DNA of 64,000 nt from Candidatus Flavonifractor intestinipullorum (GTDB lineage: Bacteria > Bacillota > Clostridia > Oscillospirales > Oscillospiraceae). Below, one piece after another: positions 24,961-33,690 of this stretch. Location: positions 1 through 64,000 of the forward strand of contig DWYC01000053.1 in the NCBI GenBank assembly GCA_019118925.1, in the 5' to 3' direction. A program made the position numbers and the translations under genes. The notes beneath the pieces are model-generated. The model did no database searches, was not told the origin of the DNA, and saw only the letters and a program-made list of their open reading frames with translations. Numbering within the stretch: position 1 is the first letter of the stretch; each line of letters begins with the position of its first letter.

Positions 24961-25125
24961 TCAATTGCTTTTCTGTTTCTTAGGAGACTGAGGATGTTTG
25001 GCCTGCTGCGCCAGAATTTTGGATTTTAGCAGGTTTCGTTCCTGTTCTGAAATGAGGCCGTTCTGAAATGTAACCTCATTGAAATACATAAGCCAAATCT
25101 GATGTGCTGATGGTGGTGTAGTCAT
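24961..25125 (-). CDS. Small conserved mobile-element protein, paralogue of the gene at 4104
   Basis: 54 residues from the ATG at 25125, which has AGGAGG nine bases upstream; a longer in-frame reading has no ribosome site. The core HQIWLMYFNEVTFQNGLISE matches the protein at 4104-4295. The tail is basic (KKQKSN). It is in the island operon direction. Function unknown. The 208 bases between it and the helicase gene hold no gene, only an AT-rich leader. Confidence 0.65.
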   Translation of the reverse strand: MTTPPSAHQIWLMYFNEVTFQNGLISEQERNLLKSKILAQQAKHPQSPKKQKSN

Positions 25126-25276
25126 ATTTTTCGTCCTCCTCATCCAAGTGTCAGAGGACGAATCGAAAAAGAAATGTCTGGTATGTACCTGCATTTGGCG
25201 TGACGTAAAGGTGGGTGTAGGAGGTAGACAGAGCTGTGTAGGGACAGGCTGGCTGAATTGCAAGTCAAGATAAGAA

Positions 25277-25307
25277 CATGGGCCGGCTCAAAAGTAGCCG
25301 GCCCATG
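25277..25307 (-). terminator. Hairpin terminator of the large unknown island gene
   Basis: CATGGGCCGGCT-CAAAAGT-AGCCGGCCCATG, about 80 bases beyond the stop at 25386, with TTCTTATCTT following on the minus strand. The rest of 25126-25385 shows no gene. Confidence 0.75.
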
Positions 25308-25385
25308 CTGAAGAAAGTCATAAAGTTTTTGAGGAATCGCGGGAACAAAGAACACGAGAACACGGAACAAAGTCCAAAATCGGGT

Positions 25386-26990
25386 TTATCTGGCCGATTC
25401 GCTGGCTGTACGCGTATTACCTGCTAGTGCGGATATCTGAGAAAGAAGTGATTCCGGGAGAAACTTCATCTTCTCCAAAGACAGGGCAACAGCATGCGAT
25501 TCATTTTTGCCGGTTGCCTTGATCCGTATTTTTTTCTGGGGAGACATGTAGGGTAAGACCATACTCTCAGCCTGACGATAGAGCCATTTACCACCTTTTC
25601 CATCACTGTATGGATCCAGGAGTCTTTCCAACTGTTTGACGGTAATCCGGAGAGCAAAATCAGACTCATCCTCCTGTTTCGTTGGCGCCTTTCTGATATC
25701 TCCCAACAGGCCGGATCTCGATTCCTGACCATCAAAATAGAATTTGTCCGGAACGTTCTCCTCCAATATTTTGCAGATGGCATTCTCGAACATCGTTTGT
25801 ATCTGCTCCGATGACAGTAAATTCTCTTTTTCGGTAAAGTCCGTATCGTCTGTCAGAGTACAGCTAGGGAGTAAGATTTGAAACCATTGATTTTCCACTT
25901 CTCCGATTTTTGAGGGATTCAGACCATCTTGTTTTTTGCAGGCTTTCAAGAAGAGATGGAGAGCTAAAAGCTGCATGGAGATCCAATAACGTTCCCATGC
26001 TGTTCGCTTGACCGACGCATTCTGATTGTAGGAATCGATCAGGGCATCATACCTGGAAAATTGCTTCCGCAACATTTCCTCCCATTTTTGAGGATGCTGT
26101 GTCATATTAGAATAAACATAATGAGCATAGCGATAAACGGCAGAACGAACCGCGTCTTCATCCCAGTCGCAGCTGGAGAAAGAAAGAGCAGCCCCCTTTA
26201 GTTCGATCGGAGTTGCGATCGCCTTACTGGGAGAAAAATCATATAGCACCAGACTGACCCAGCGATTGATGGATTGGAACCGTCTGCAGTTTTTTCCGCG
26301 CAGAATCCAGCCGTACAACATAAGAGCAGTATCCCGATATTGAGGCAGCATGCGGTGCTTCGAACCATCCAGTTTCATCCATGCATGGTCGGTGATGTTC
26401 TCATCCCATAGTTTCGCCGGGAGGATAGGACTGTATTTATACTGAAAAGAGGGAGCATCCCATATAAGCAGGGTGTTGGGCTGTGTGCTGTCAAGCGCCA
26501 GGGAACGCATGATACGCTTTAATACGAGATCTGCGTATGGAGCCTGTTTTACCGTGATGATCGGGGCTCTCCGCTGGCGGGGAGAGAGAAAATGTGGATA
26601 GTACTTCGTGGCTTTTCGGGCACAGTATCCGGCCAGAACCGATGCCACCAGACACAGCATGTCCCGCTGTGCATCCGGGGTGGTACCGCAGGAATTCAGC
26701 AAAGCCTGCATCCCCGCCAGCATGTCTGTTTCGTCCTTCAGTTCTTTCTGTTTTCTAAAAATCAGACTTGATAATCCACCCGAAATTTCGACCTTTTTTT
26801 CTCGGACTTCCTTGTCTGCGGCCTCCTGCTTTTTGAGGCACTGCTTGATCATGCGCTTGGAAGTATAGTCCTGCCGTTCCAGCCAAGACCTCTCCTCACT
26901 CTTAGCCCGCACAGCATATCCCCGTGCGCCGTCATCGTACTTCCAGACATAGATCTTGACCTTTCGCTTGCTCACTTCAGGTGTGTCCAT
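25386..26990 (-). CDS. Large island protein of unknown function
   Basis: 534 residues from the ATG at 26990, nine bases after GGGAGG; an earlier in-frame start lacks a ribosome site. The N-terminus is basic and strand-like (SKRKVKIYVWKYDDGARGYA), followed by a coiled segment (about 40-95), a hydrophobic helix LCLVASVLAGYC and a long helical body with many tryptophans and tyrosines. No nuclease, helicase or ATPase motif is visible. I do not recognise it. It has its own promoter and terminator, and lies between the recombinase and the small paralogue gene. AT content is higher than in the flanking chromosome, consistent with transfer. Confidence 0.7.
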   Translation of the reverse strand: MDTPEVSKRKVKIYVWKYDDGARGYAVRAKSEERSWLERQDYTSKRMIKQCLKKQEAADKEVREKKVEISGGLSSLIFRKQKELKDETDMLAGMQALLNSCGTTPDAQRDMLCLVASVLAGYCARKATKYYPHFLSPRQRRAPIITVKQAPYADLVLKRIMRSLALDSTQPNTLLIWDAPSFQYKYSPILPAKLWDENITDHAWMKLDGSKHRMLPQYRDTALMLYGWILRGKNCRRFQSINRWVSLVLYDFSPSKAIATPIELKGAALSFSSCDWDEDAVRSAVYRYAHYVYSNMTQHPQKWEEMLRKQFSRYDALIDSYNQNASVKRTAWERYWISMQLLALHLFLKACKKQDGLNPSKIGEVENQWFQILLPSCTLTDDTDFTEKENLLSSEQIQTMFENAICKILEENVPDKFYFDGQESRSGLLGDIRKAPTKQEDESDFALRITVKQLERLLDPYSDGKGGKWLYRQAESMVLPYMSPQKKIRIKATGKNESHAVALSLEKMKFLPESLLSQISALAGNTRTASESAR

Positions 26991-27070
26991 ACCATTGCAC
27001 CTCCCGGATTCGTGTTTCAAATTCATTGTTCTTTGTGCTGTTCTTGGGGAAAGAACAGGAAGTTAGCTCT

Positions 27071-27099
27071 ATTTTACAGGATAAATGTATATCATTCAA
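27071..27099 (-). promoter_or_regulatory. Promoter of the large unknown island gene
   Basis: On the minus strand TTGAAT (27099-27094), 17-base spacer, TAAAAT (27076-27071). Confidence 0.65.
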
Positions 27100-27143
27100 T
27101 TTGCTGTCTTTTCTTTTCTGACGGACCAGGGCAAGATTCCCAC

Positions 27144-27172
27144 TTGCTCATGGCGGCATTTTAATCTACAAT
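27144..27172 (+). promoter_or_regulatory. Promoter of the large serine recombinase gene
   Basis: TTGCTC (27144-27149), 17-base spacer, TACAAT (27167-27172), divergent from the promoter of the unknown gene. Confidence 0.65.
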
Positions 27173-27206
27173 ATAGACATGATAAAACGAACTTTGGAGG
27201 ACACCC

Positions 27207-28880
27207 ATGGACATCCACACCGTCAGACAACAGCTCAGGACCCGGACCATCTACGATCTGCCGCTGCGGGTGACCTTCTACGCCCGCGTGTCCAGCGAGT
27301 CGGATGAACAGCTCAACTCCCTGGGCAACCAGATCCAGTATTACCGGGAGCTTATCCAGAAGAACGCCAACTGGACCTATGTGGAGGGCTACATTGACGA
27401 GGGCCTCTCCGCCGCCACCACGAAAAAGCGGGAACATTTTCACCGCATGGTGGAGGACGGCGAGCGGGGGCTCTTCGACCTGGTCATCACCAAGGAGATC
27501 ACCCGCTTTGCCCGAAACACCCTGGACTCCATCCAGTACACCCGCCGCCTGCTGTCCGCCGGGGTGGGGGTCTTTTTTCAGAACGACAACATCAACACCC
27601 TGGACGAGGACAGCGAGCTGCGGCTGACCATCATGTCGGGCATCGCCCAGGACGAGCTGCGCAAGCTGTCCAGCCGCGTGAAGTTCGGCCACCAGCAGGC
27701 CATCCAGAACGGGGTGGTGCTAGGCAACAGCCGCATCTTCGGCTACCGCAAGGACGGCGGCCGGCTGGTCATCGATGAGGAGGAGGCCCCCATGGTGCGG
27801 GAGCTGTTCACCCGCTACGCCACCGGGAACTACTCCATGAAGCAGCTGGAGACTCTGTTCTGGGAACAGGGCTTCCGCAACCACAACGGCAACCGCATCG
27901 CCCACACCACCATGTCGGGCATGATCGCCAACCCCAAGTACAAGGGCTACTATGTGGGAAACAAGGTCAAAGTGATCGACCTCTTCACCAAAAAGCAGAA
28001 ATTCCTCCCGCCGGAGGAGTGGGTGATGTTCAAGGACGAGACGGGGGAGATCGTCCCCGCCCTGGTGAGCGAGGAGGTGTGGGACCGGGCCAACCAGGTG
28101 CTCAAGCGCCGCAGTGAGGACGTGAAGAACCGCCAGGGGATCTGCAACCACAAGAACCTCCTCACGGGAAAGCTCTACTGCACCCACTGCGGGGCGGCCT
28201 ACTACCGCCGGGACAGCGTGGACCGCAGCGGGAAGAAAAACAGCAAATGGGTCTGCTCCGGCAAGATCAAAAACGGGGCCTCCTCCTGCCCCTCCTTCCC
28301 CATCTACGAGGAGGAGCTCAAGCCCCTGCTCTTCTCGGTCTTTCAGGAGAGCGCCGCCGACACCGAGGCCCTCATCGAGGAGTACATCCAGATGTACTCC
28401 TCCTTGGACCAGGGCGGGGAGCTGGACAAGCAGATCGCGGCGCTGGAGCGCACCGTCGAGACGGTGGAAAAGAAAAAGCAAAAGCTCCTCACCTTCAACG
28501 CCCTGGGGGAGCTGTCCGATCAGGATTTTCTGGCCATGAACCGGCAGTGCGCCGCCGAGCTGGAGGCGGCCCGGCGGGAGCTGGAGGAGCTCACCGCCCA
28601 GCGGGAGTCGGCAGGGGATTTCCAGGCCCACATCGCCCGCATCCGCAAGGTACTGCGGGAGGCCGCCGCCCACGCGGAGGACGGTATCGTGACCAAGGAA
28701 TTTGTGGACACCTATGTGGACAAGATCTTCGCCACTCCCCAGGAGGACGGCTCCATGCTGCTCCAGATCAAAATCTTCACTGGGGAGACAACAGACAAGT
28801 ACCTGCAGAATCTCAGAAGCCGTACGGGTCACACGTTCAAGAAGATGATCCAGGCTTACGAGAGCTCCATGCAGCAGTAA
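27207..28880 (+). CDS. Large serine recombinase
   Basis: 557 residues, ATG at 27207 after GGAGG. The catalytic domain has the nucleophile serine in VTFYARVSSESDEQ, then EGYIDEGLSAATTKKR, ITKEITRFARNTLD and IMSGIAQDELRKLSSRVKFG. The recombinase domain follows (GYRKDGGRLVIDEEEA), then a zinc ribbon (CTHCGAAYYRRD, then CSGKIKNGASSC) and a coiled coil (about 400-480). These enzymes integrate and excise phages and conjugative elements between att sites. The gene is GC-rich like the chromosome and divergent from the AT-rich island, so it may belong to a different element. Its att sites were not identified. Confidence 0.92.
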   Translation: MDIHTVRQQLRTRTIYDLPLRVTFYARVSSESDEQLNSLGNQIQYYRELIQKNANWTYVEGYIDEGLSAATTKKREHFHRMVEDGERGLFDLVITKEITRFARNTLDSIQYTRRLLSAGVGVFFQNDNINTLDEDSELRLTIMSGIAQDELRKLSSRVKFGHQQAIQNGVVLGNSRIFGYRKDGGRLVIDEEEAPMVRELFTRYATGNYSMKQLETLFWEQGFRNHNGNRIAHTTMSGMIANPKYKGYYVGNKVKVIDLFTKKQKFLPPEEWVMFKDETGEIVPALVSEEVWDRANQVLKRRSEDVKNRQGICNHKNLLTGKLYCTHCGAAYYRRDSVDRSGKKNSKWVCSGKIKNGASSCPSFPIYEEELKPLLFSVFQESAADTEALIEEYIQMYSSLDQGGELDKQIAALERTVETVEKKKQKLLTFNALGELSDQDFLAMNRQCAAELEAARRELEELTAQRESAGDFQAHIARIRKVLREAAAHAEDGIVTKEFVDTYVDKIFATPQEDGSMLLQIKIFTGETTDKYLQNLRSRTGHTFKKMIQAYESSMQQ

Positions 28881-28904
28881 GTTCTTCGATTCCCCTGGAA
28901 TACG

Positions 28905-28942
28905 GCGGGGCCGCGGGACCATAAAAAGTCCCGCGGCCCCGC
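28905..28942 (+). terminator. Hairpin terminator of the serine recombinase
   Basis: 15-bp arms GCGGGGCCGCGGGAC / GTCCCGCGGCCCCGC, with loop CATAAAAA, 25 bases beyond the stop. The arms are perfect but no T run follows. Confidence 0.65.
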
Positions 28943-28980
28943 TGCTCGTTCCGCCTGTCCGGCCCCGTGCACACAAAAAA

Positions 28981-29009
28981 GGGGGGCGCCCCGCTTCGGG
29001 ACGCCCCCC
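28981..29009 (-). terminator. Hairpin terminator of hsp20
   Basis: GGGGGGCGCCCCG / CGGGACGCCCCCC stem just beyond the stop at 29023, followed by seven T on the minus strand. Confidence 0.8.
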
Positions 29010-29022
29010 TGTAAAATTACGA

Positions 29023-29466
29023 TCAGCCGATGGCAATCGTGGAGTGCTTGGGCAGCTCCTGCTTGGCCTGTTTGGGCAACGAGAGCTTCAGAATTCCGTC
29101 CTCATACTTGGCGGAGATATCCTTGGCCTCCACATCCCCCACGTAGAAGCTCCGGCTGCACGCGCCGGCGTACCGCTCCTGGCGGATGTACTTGCCCTCC
29201 TTCTCCTTCTCGTCCTTGTCCAGACCCTTCGCGGCCCGGATGGTCAGATAGCCGTCCCGCAGGTCCACATTGATCTCGTCCTTCTTGAAGCCGGGCAGGT
29301 CGATGTCCACCTCATAGGTGTTCTCCGTCTCCCGCACGTCGGTCTTCATCAGGTTCTTGGCGTGCTTGCCGTACAGGGGATTGCGGCCGCCCCACACCGG
29401 GAAGCGCATAAAATCGTCATCGAAGAAATCATCGAACAAATTTTCACCAAAGATGCTGGGCAACAT
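29023..29466 (-). CDS. Small heat shock protein, Hsp20 family
   Basis: 147 residues, the normal size. The alpha-crystallin domain covers about 35-140: TDVRETENTYEVDIDLPGF, DLRDGYLTIRA, RQERYAGACSRSFYVG and KYEDGILKLSLPK. Hsp20 oligomers hold unfolding proteins for DnaK. The start at 29466 has GGAGG upstream. A single promoter overlaps a CIRCE-like operator, so control by HrcA is likely. It is monocistronic, between two terminators. Confidence 0.95.
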   Translation of the reverse strand: MLPSIFGENLFDDFFDDDFMRFPVWGGRNPLYGKHAKNLMKTDVRETENTYEVDIDLPGFKKDEINVDLRDGYLTIRAAKGLDKDEKEKEGKYIRQERYAGACSRSFYVGDVEAKDISAKYEDGILKLSLPKQAKQELPKHSTIAIG

Positions 29467-29545
29467 AAGTCATTCCTCCATTCATCGCACTTATTTCTTG
29501 CCCTGCGGGAGGTTCCTTTCGGTCCCTCCCTCTTGGAACATCTTT

Positions 29546-29587
29546 ATTATAGCACCGGAATTAGCGCTGTCAATAGGAGAGCGCTAA
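29546..29587 (-). promoter_or_regulatory. hsp20 promoter overlapped by a CIRCE-like operator
   Basis: Minus-strand TTGACA (29573-29568), 16-base spacer, TATAAT (29551-29546). The inverted repeat TTAGCGCTG-N9-GAGCGCTAA (29561-29587) has the 9-9-9 geometry of CIRCE (consensus TTAGCACTC-N9-GAGTGCTAA) and covers the -35 box, so HrcA binding would block the promoter. Confidence 0.8.
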
Positions 29588-29665
29588 TGTTCACAAAAGC
29601 AATACACTTCGTTCACAAAATATGCGATTTCTTCTGGGGAACTCTCGTTTTCCGCACAATACGGC

Positions 29666-31552
29666 TTACAAATTTTTCACGAAAAGGGCCCGGATGGCGT
29701 TCAGAACCGCCAGAATCATGACTCCGACGTCGGCGAAGATCGCCAGCCACATATTGGCCAGACCCAGCGCCACCAGCACCAGGCAGGCCAGCTTGATCCC
29801 AATGGCAAAGACGATATTCTGGTAGACGATCCCCAGGCACTTGCGGGAAATCCGGATCGCCTTGGCGATTTTCAGGGGGTCGTCGTCCATGAGGACCACA
29901 TCCGCCGCCTCGATGGCGGCATCGGAGCCCATGGCCCCCATGGCAATGCCGATGTCCGCCCGGCGGAGGACCGGGGCGTCGTTGATCCCGTCGCCCACAA
30001 AGGCCAGCTTCGCCCGCTCCGGCTTGTTTTTTAAGAGCTCCTCCACTTTCGCCACCTTGTCGGCGGGCAGGAGCTGGCTGTACACCTGGTCAATACCCAG
30101 TTCTTCCGCCACCTGGCCGGCCACGGCTCCGGCATCGCCGGTGAGCATCACGCTCTTGTGGACGCCGACCTCCTTCAGGGCCTGGACCGCCTGCTTGGAG
30201 TGGGGTTTTACCCGGTCGGAGATGACGATGTGGCCGGCGTATTTGCCGTCAATGGCCATATGGATGATGGTACCCACGCTGTGGCAGGGGAGATAGGGGA
30301 TGCCCAGACGGTCCATGAGCTTATCGTTGCCCGCGGCCACTTCCACGCCGTCCACCTTGGCCATGACGCCGTTTCCGCTGATCTCCCGGATGTCGCTGAC
30401 CCGGGTGCGGTCAATCTCTCTGCCGTAGGCCTTCTGGAGGCTCTTGCTGATGGGGTGGGAGGAGGCGCTCTCCGCCAGAGCCGCGTATTCCACCAGCTTC
30501 TCGTTTTCCATCGCGCTGTGGTGGATTCCGTTGACCTCAAAGACGCCCTGCGTGAGGGTTCCGGTCTTGTCAAAGACCACGATTTTGGTCTGGGACAGCG
30601 TCTCCAGGTAGTTGGAGCCTTTCACCAGCACGCCCGCCTTGCTGGCCCCGCCGATGCCCGCGAAGAAGCTGAGCGGAATGCTGATCACCAGGGCGCAGGG
30701 GCAGCTGGCCACCAGGAAGGTGAGGGCCCGATACACCCAGGTGCTCCACTCGGCGCTCAGACCCAGGCCCAGCAGGCGCACCAGGGGCGGCAGAACGGCC
30801 AGGGCCACGGCGCTGCCGCACACCGCCGGCGTGTAGACCCGCGCAAATTTGGAGATAAAGTCCTCGGATTTGGACTTGCGGGAGGAGGCGTTCTCCACCA
30901 GATCCAGAATCTTGGAGACCGTGGACTCGCCAAACTCCTTGGTGGTGCGGATCTTGAGAAGGCCGGTCATATTGACGCACCCGCTGATGATCTCGTCCCC
31001 CACGCCGGCCTCCCGGGGCAGGGACTCTCCGGTGAGGGCGGCGGTATTCAGCGTAGAGGTCCCCTCCACCACCACGCCGTCAATGGGCACCTTCTCGCCG
31101 GGCTGGACCACAAGGACCGTGCCGATCTCCACCTCGTCCGGGTCCACCTGCTCCAGCTGGCCGGCCCGCTCCACATTGGCGTAGTCCGGGCGGATGTCCA
31201 TCAGCTCGCTGATGTTCCGGCGGCTTTTGCCCACGGCGTAGCTCTGGAACCACTCGCCGATCTGATAGAAGAGCATAACGGCCACCGCCTCGGTATAGTC
31301 GCCGCTGCCCTCGTACAGGGCCAGGGCAATGGCCCCGATGGTGGCCACCGCCATCAGGAAACTCTCGTCAAAGACCTGCCGGTTCCGAATGCCCTTGAAC
31401 GCTTTACGCAGGATATCGTATCCGATGACCAGATAGGGCGCCAGGTAGAGCACAAACCGGGTTAAACCGGCTGCCGGCACAAAATTCAGGACCAGCAGCA
31501 GGGCTGCGGCCAGCAGAATCCGGGCCAGCATGATCCGTTGCTTTTTGCTCAT
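29666..31552 (-). CDS. Heavy-metal translocating P1B-type ATPase
   Basis: 628 residues, start ATG at 31552 with AGGAGAGG upstream. Key motifs are GEKVPIDGVVVEG and LTGESLP (actuator), SCPCALVIS (membrane CPC metal site), FDKTGTLTQG (phosphorylated aspartate), SHPISKSL (HP locus) and GDGINDAPVLRRADIG (hinge). The CPC and the following ISIPLSFFAGIG pattern are nearest to zinc/cadmium/cobalt exporters (CadA/ZntA), but a copper role cannot be excluded. It has no N-terminal HMA domain; a separate HMA gene is just upstream in the same direction and may deliver the metal. Confidence 0.92.
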   Translation of the reverse strand: MSKKQRIMLARILLAAALLLVLNFVPAAGLTRFVLYLAPYLVIGYDILRKAFKGIRNRQVFDESFLMAVATIGAIALALYEGSGDYTEAVAVMLFYQIGEWFQSYAVGKSRRNISELMDIRPDYANVERAGQLEQVDPDEVEIGTVLVVQPGEKVPIDGVVVEGTSTLNTAALTGESLPREAGVGDEIISGCVNMTGLLKIRTTKEFGESTVSKILDLVENASSRKSKSEDFISKFARVYTPAVCGSAVALAVLPPLVRLLGLGLSAEWSTWVYRALTFLVASCPCALVISIPLSFFAGIGGASKAGVLVKGSNYLETLSQTKIVVFDKTGTLTQGVFEVNGIHHSAMENEKLVEYAALAESASSHPISKSLQKAYGREIDRTRVSDIREISGNGVMAKVDGVEVAAGNDKLMDRLGIPYLPCHSVGTIIHMAIDGKYAGHIVISDRVKPHSKQAVQALKEVGVHKSVMLTGDAGAVAGQVAEELGIDQVYSQLLPADKVAKVEELLKNKPERAKLAFVGDGINDAPVLRRADIGIAMGAMGSDAAIEAADVVLMDDDPLKIAKAIRISRKCLGIVYQNIVFAIGIKLACLVLVALGLANMWLAIFADVGVMILAVLNAIRALFVKNL

Positions 31553-31631
31553 AACGACCTCTCCTCGCAGGGCGGGGGAATCCTCCGCTTAATTAAAAAT
31601 ATACTTATTCGTTTATTTGTTGGTGAAAAAT

Positions 31632-31667
31632 GCACCCTTCCACCTGCCGCAGCGCATGGAAGGGTGC
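31632..31667 (-). terminator. Hairpin after the HMA gene
   Basis: GCACCCTTCCA / TGGAAGGGTGC with a 14-base loop, then ATTTTTCACC on the minus strand. It lies between the HMA gene and the ATPase gene and may reduce readthrough. Confidence 0.75.
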
Positions 31668-31679
31668 GCCTTGGGGCGG

Positions 31680-31898
31680 TTAGAGATAGATCTCGCAGTC
31701 GTCCTCCACCCGCTTGCAGTTCTTGCGCACGGCCTGCATGACCGTTTTCGGATCGTGGCCCTCCAGAAACTCCACAATCATCTTCAGCGTCATGAAATTG
31801 ACAGTGGCCGTCTTGACGCCCTCAGTCTTTTTGGCGGCCTCCTCCATTTTGTTAGCGCAGTTGGCGCAGTCCACTTCAATTTTATAGGTCTTTTTCAT
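31680..31898 (-). CDS. Heavy-metal-associated (HMA) domain protein
   Basis: 72 residues forming one HMA ferredoxin-like domain: KTYKIEVDCANCANKMEEAA (metal-binding CANC), VKTATVNFMTLKMIVEF and a C-terminal cysteine-bearing tail (NCKRVEDDCEIYL). Such proteins carry Cu, Zn or Cd to a P-type ATPase. The gene is 127 bases upstream of the ATPase with a terminator-like hairpin in between, so the chaperone may be made in excess. The upstream 200 bases are AT-rich and include TTAAGTAATCGTTTAA, a weak dyad that could bind an ArsR-type repressor. Confidence 0.85.
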   Translation of the reverse strand: MKKTYKIEVDCANCANKMEEAAKKTEGVKTATVNFMTLKMIVEFLEGHDPKTVMQAVRKNCKRVEDDCEIYL

Positions 31899-32061
31899 GG
31901 TAAGCGCTCCCTTCTATCACAACATTTTATAAATAATTAAGTAATCGTTTAACTGTATGATTATCATACGCTCCCTGCGCGGTAATGTCAACCCCTGCGG
32001 GCGATTTTTTTCAAGTCCGTCCGGCGGCCCGCCGGAAAAGGCGTCTCCCCATGGGCGCAGG

Positions 32062-32093
32062 CGGGCCCGGCCGCGCAAGCGCGGCCGGGCCCG
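32062..32093 (-). terminator. GC-rich hairpin after livF
   Basis: Perfect 15-bp arms CGGGCCCGGCCGCGC / GCGCGGCCGGGCCCG separated by AA, 31 bases beyond the stop at 32124. There is no T run, so it is a terminator candidate or an mRNA 3' end stabiliser. Confidence 0.6.
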
Positions 32094-32123
32094 AACTGCA
32101 TTTGATTCTCTTTTTCCGCCGGA

Positions 32124-32825
<702 letters not shown>

Positions 32826-32829
32826 GGCG

Positions 32830-33690
32830 TCATCCCTCCTTCTTCTGACTGCCCAGATAGGCCTCGATGACCTTGGGGTTGGCCTGGATCTCAGCCGGGG
32901 TGCCCTTGGCGATGACCTGGCCGAAGTTGAGCACGCAGATGCCCTCGCAGATGCCCATGACCAGGCTCATGTCGTGCTCGATGAGCATGATGGCGATCTG
33001 GAAGGTGTCGCGGATCTTCAGGATGTTCTCCATGAGGTCGGCGGTCTCGGAGGGGTTCATGCCGGCGGCCGGCTCGTCCAGCAGCAGCAGGGACGGGTTG
33101 GTGGCCAGGGCGCGGACGATCTCCAGGCGGCGCTGGGCGCCGTAGGGCAGGGAGCCGGCCTGATGGTTGGCCAGGTCCTCCATATCGAAGATGTGGAGGA
33201 GCTCCATGGCGCTCTCGTGGGCCAGCTTCTCCTTCTTCCAGTAGCTGGGCAGACGGAGCACGCCGCTCCACATGGGGTAGCGGATCTGGTTGTGAAGGCC
33301 GATCTTCACGTTGTCCTCCACGGTGAGCTTGTCGAAAAGGCGGATGTTCTGGAAGGTACGGGCGATACCGGCCCGGTTGACCTGCACGGTGTTCATGCCG
33401 TGGGTGTCCTTGCCGTCCAGGAGGATGGTACCCCGGGTGGGCTGGTAGACCTTGGTGAGCAGGTTAAAGACGGTGGTCTTTCCCGCGCCGTTGGGGCCGA
33501 TGAGGCCCGCGATCTCGGTGCGGCCCACGGTGAGGTTGAAGTCGTTGACGGCGGTCAGGCCGCCGAAGTCGATGCCCAGGTGCTGGCACTCCAGAATGGG
33601 GGCCTTATCGATGTCGCGCTCGGGGATGATGGAATGGCTGGGAACGGGCACCATCTTGGTGGGCTGCTTATTCTTCACTCGGCTGCTCAT
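32830..33690 (-). CDS. livG: Branched-chain amino acid ABC transporter ATP-binding protein LivG
   Basis: 286 residues. Walker A is GPNGAGKTT, followed by the long LivG insertion (RLFDKLTVEDNVKIGLHN), a signature region LPYGAQRRLEIVRALATNP and Walker B LLLLDEPAAGMNPSE. The signature reads LPYGAQRR, with the usual serine replaced by proline, a form known in LivG. An extra 30 residues precede the domain (KNKQPTKMVPVPSHSIIPER). The start at 33690 has AAAGGAGG upstream and overlaps the livM stop (ATGA). Confidence 0.95.
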   Translation of the reverse strand: MSSRVKNKQPTKMVPVPSHSIIPERDIDKAPILECQHLGIDFGGLTAVNDFNLTVGRTEIAGLIGPNGAGKTTVFNLLTKVYQPTRGTILLDGKDTHGMNTVQVNRAGIARTFQNIRLFDKLTVEDNVKIGLHNQIRYPMWSGVLRLPSYWKKEKLAHESAMELLHIFDMEDLANHQAGSLPYGAQRRLEIVRALATNPSLLLLDEPAAGMNPSETADLMENILKIRDTFQIAIMLIEHDMSLVMGICEGICVLNFGQVIAKGTPAEIQANPKVIEAYLGSQKKEG

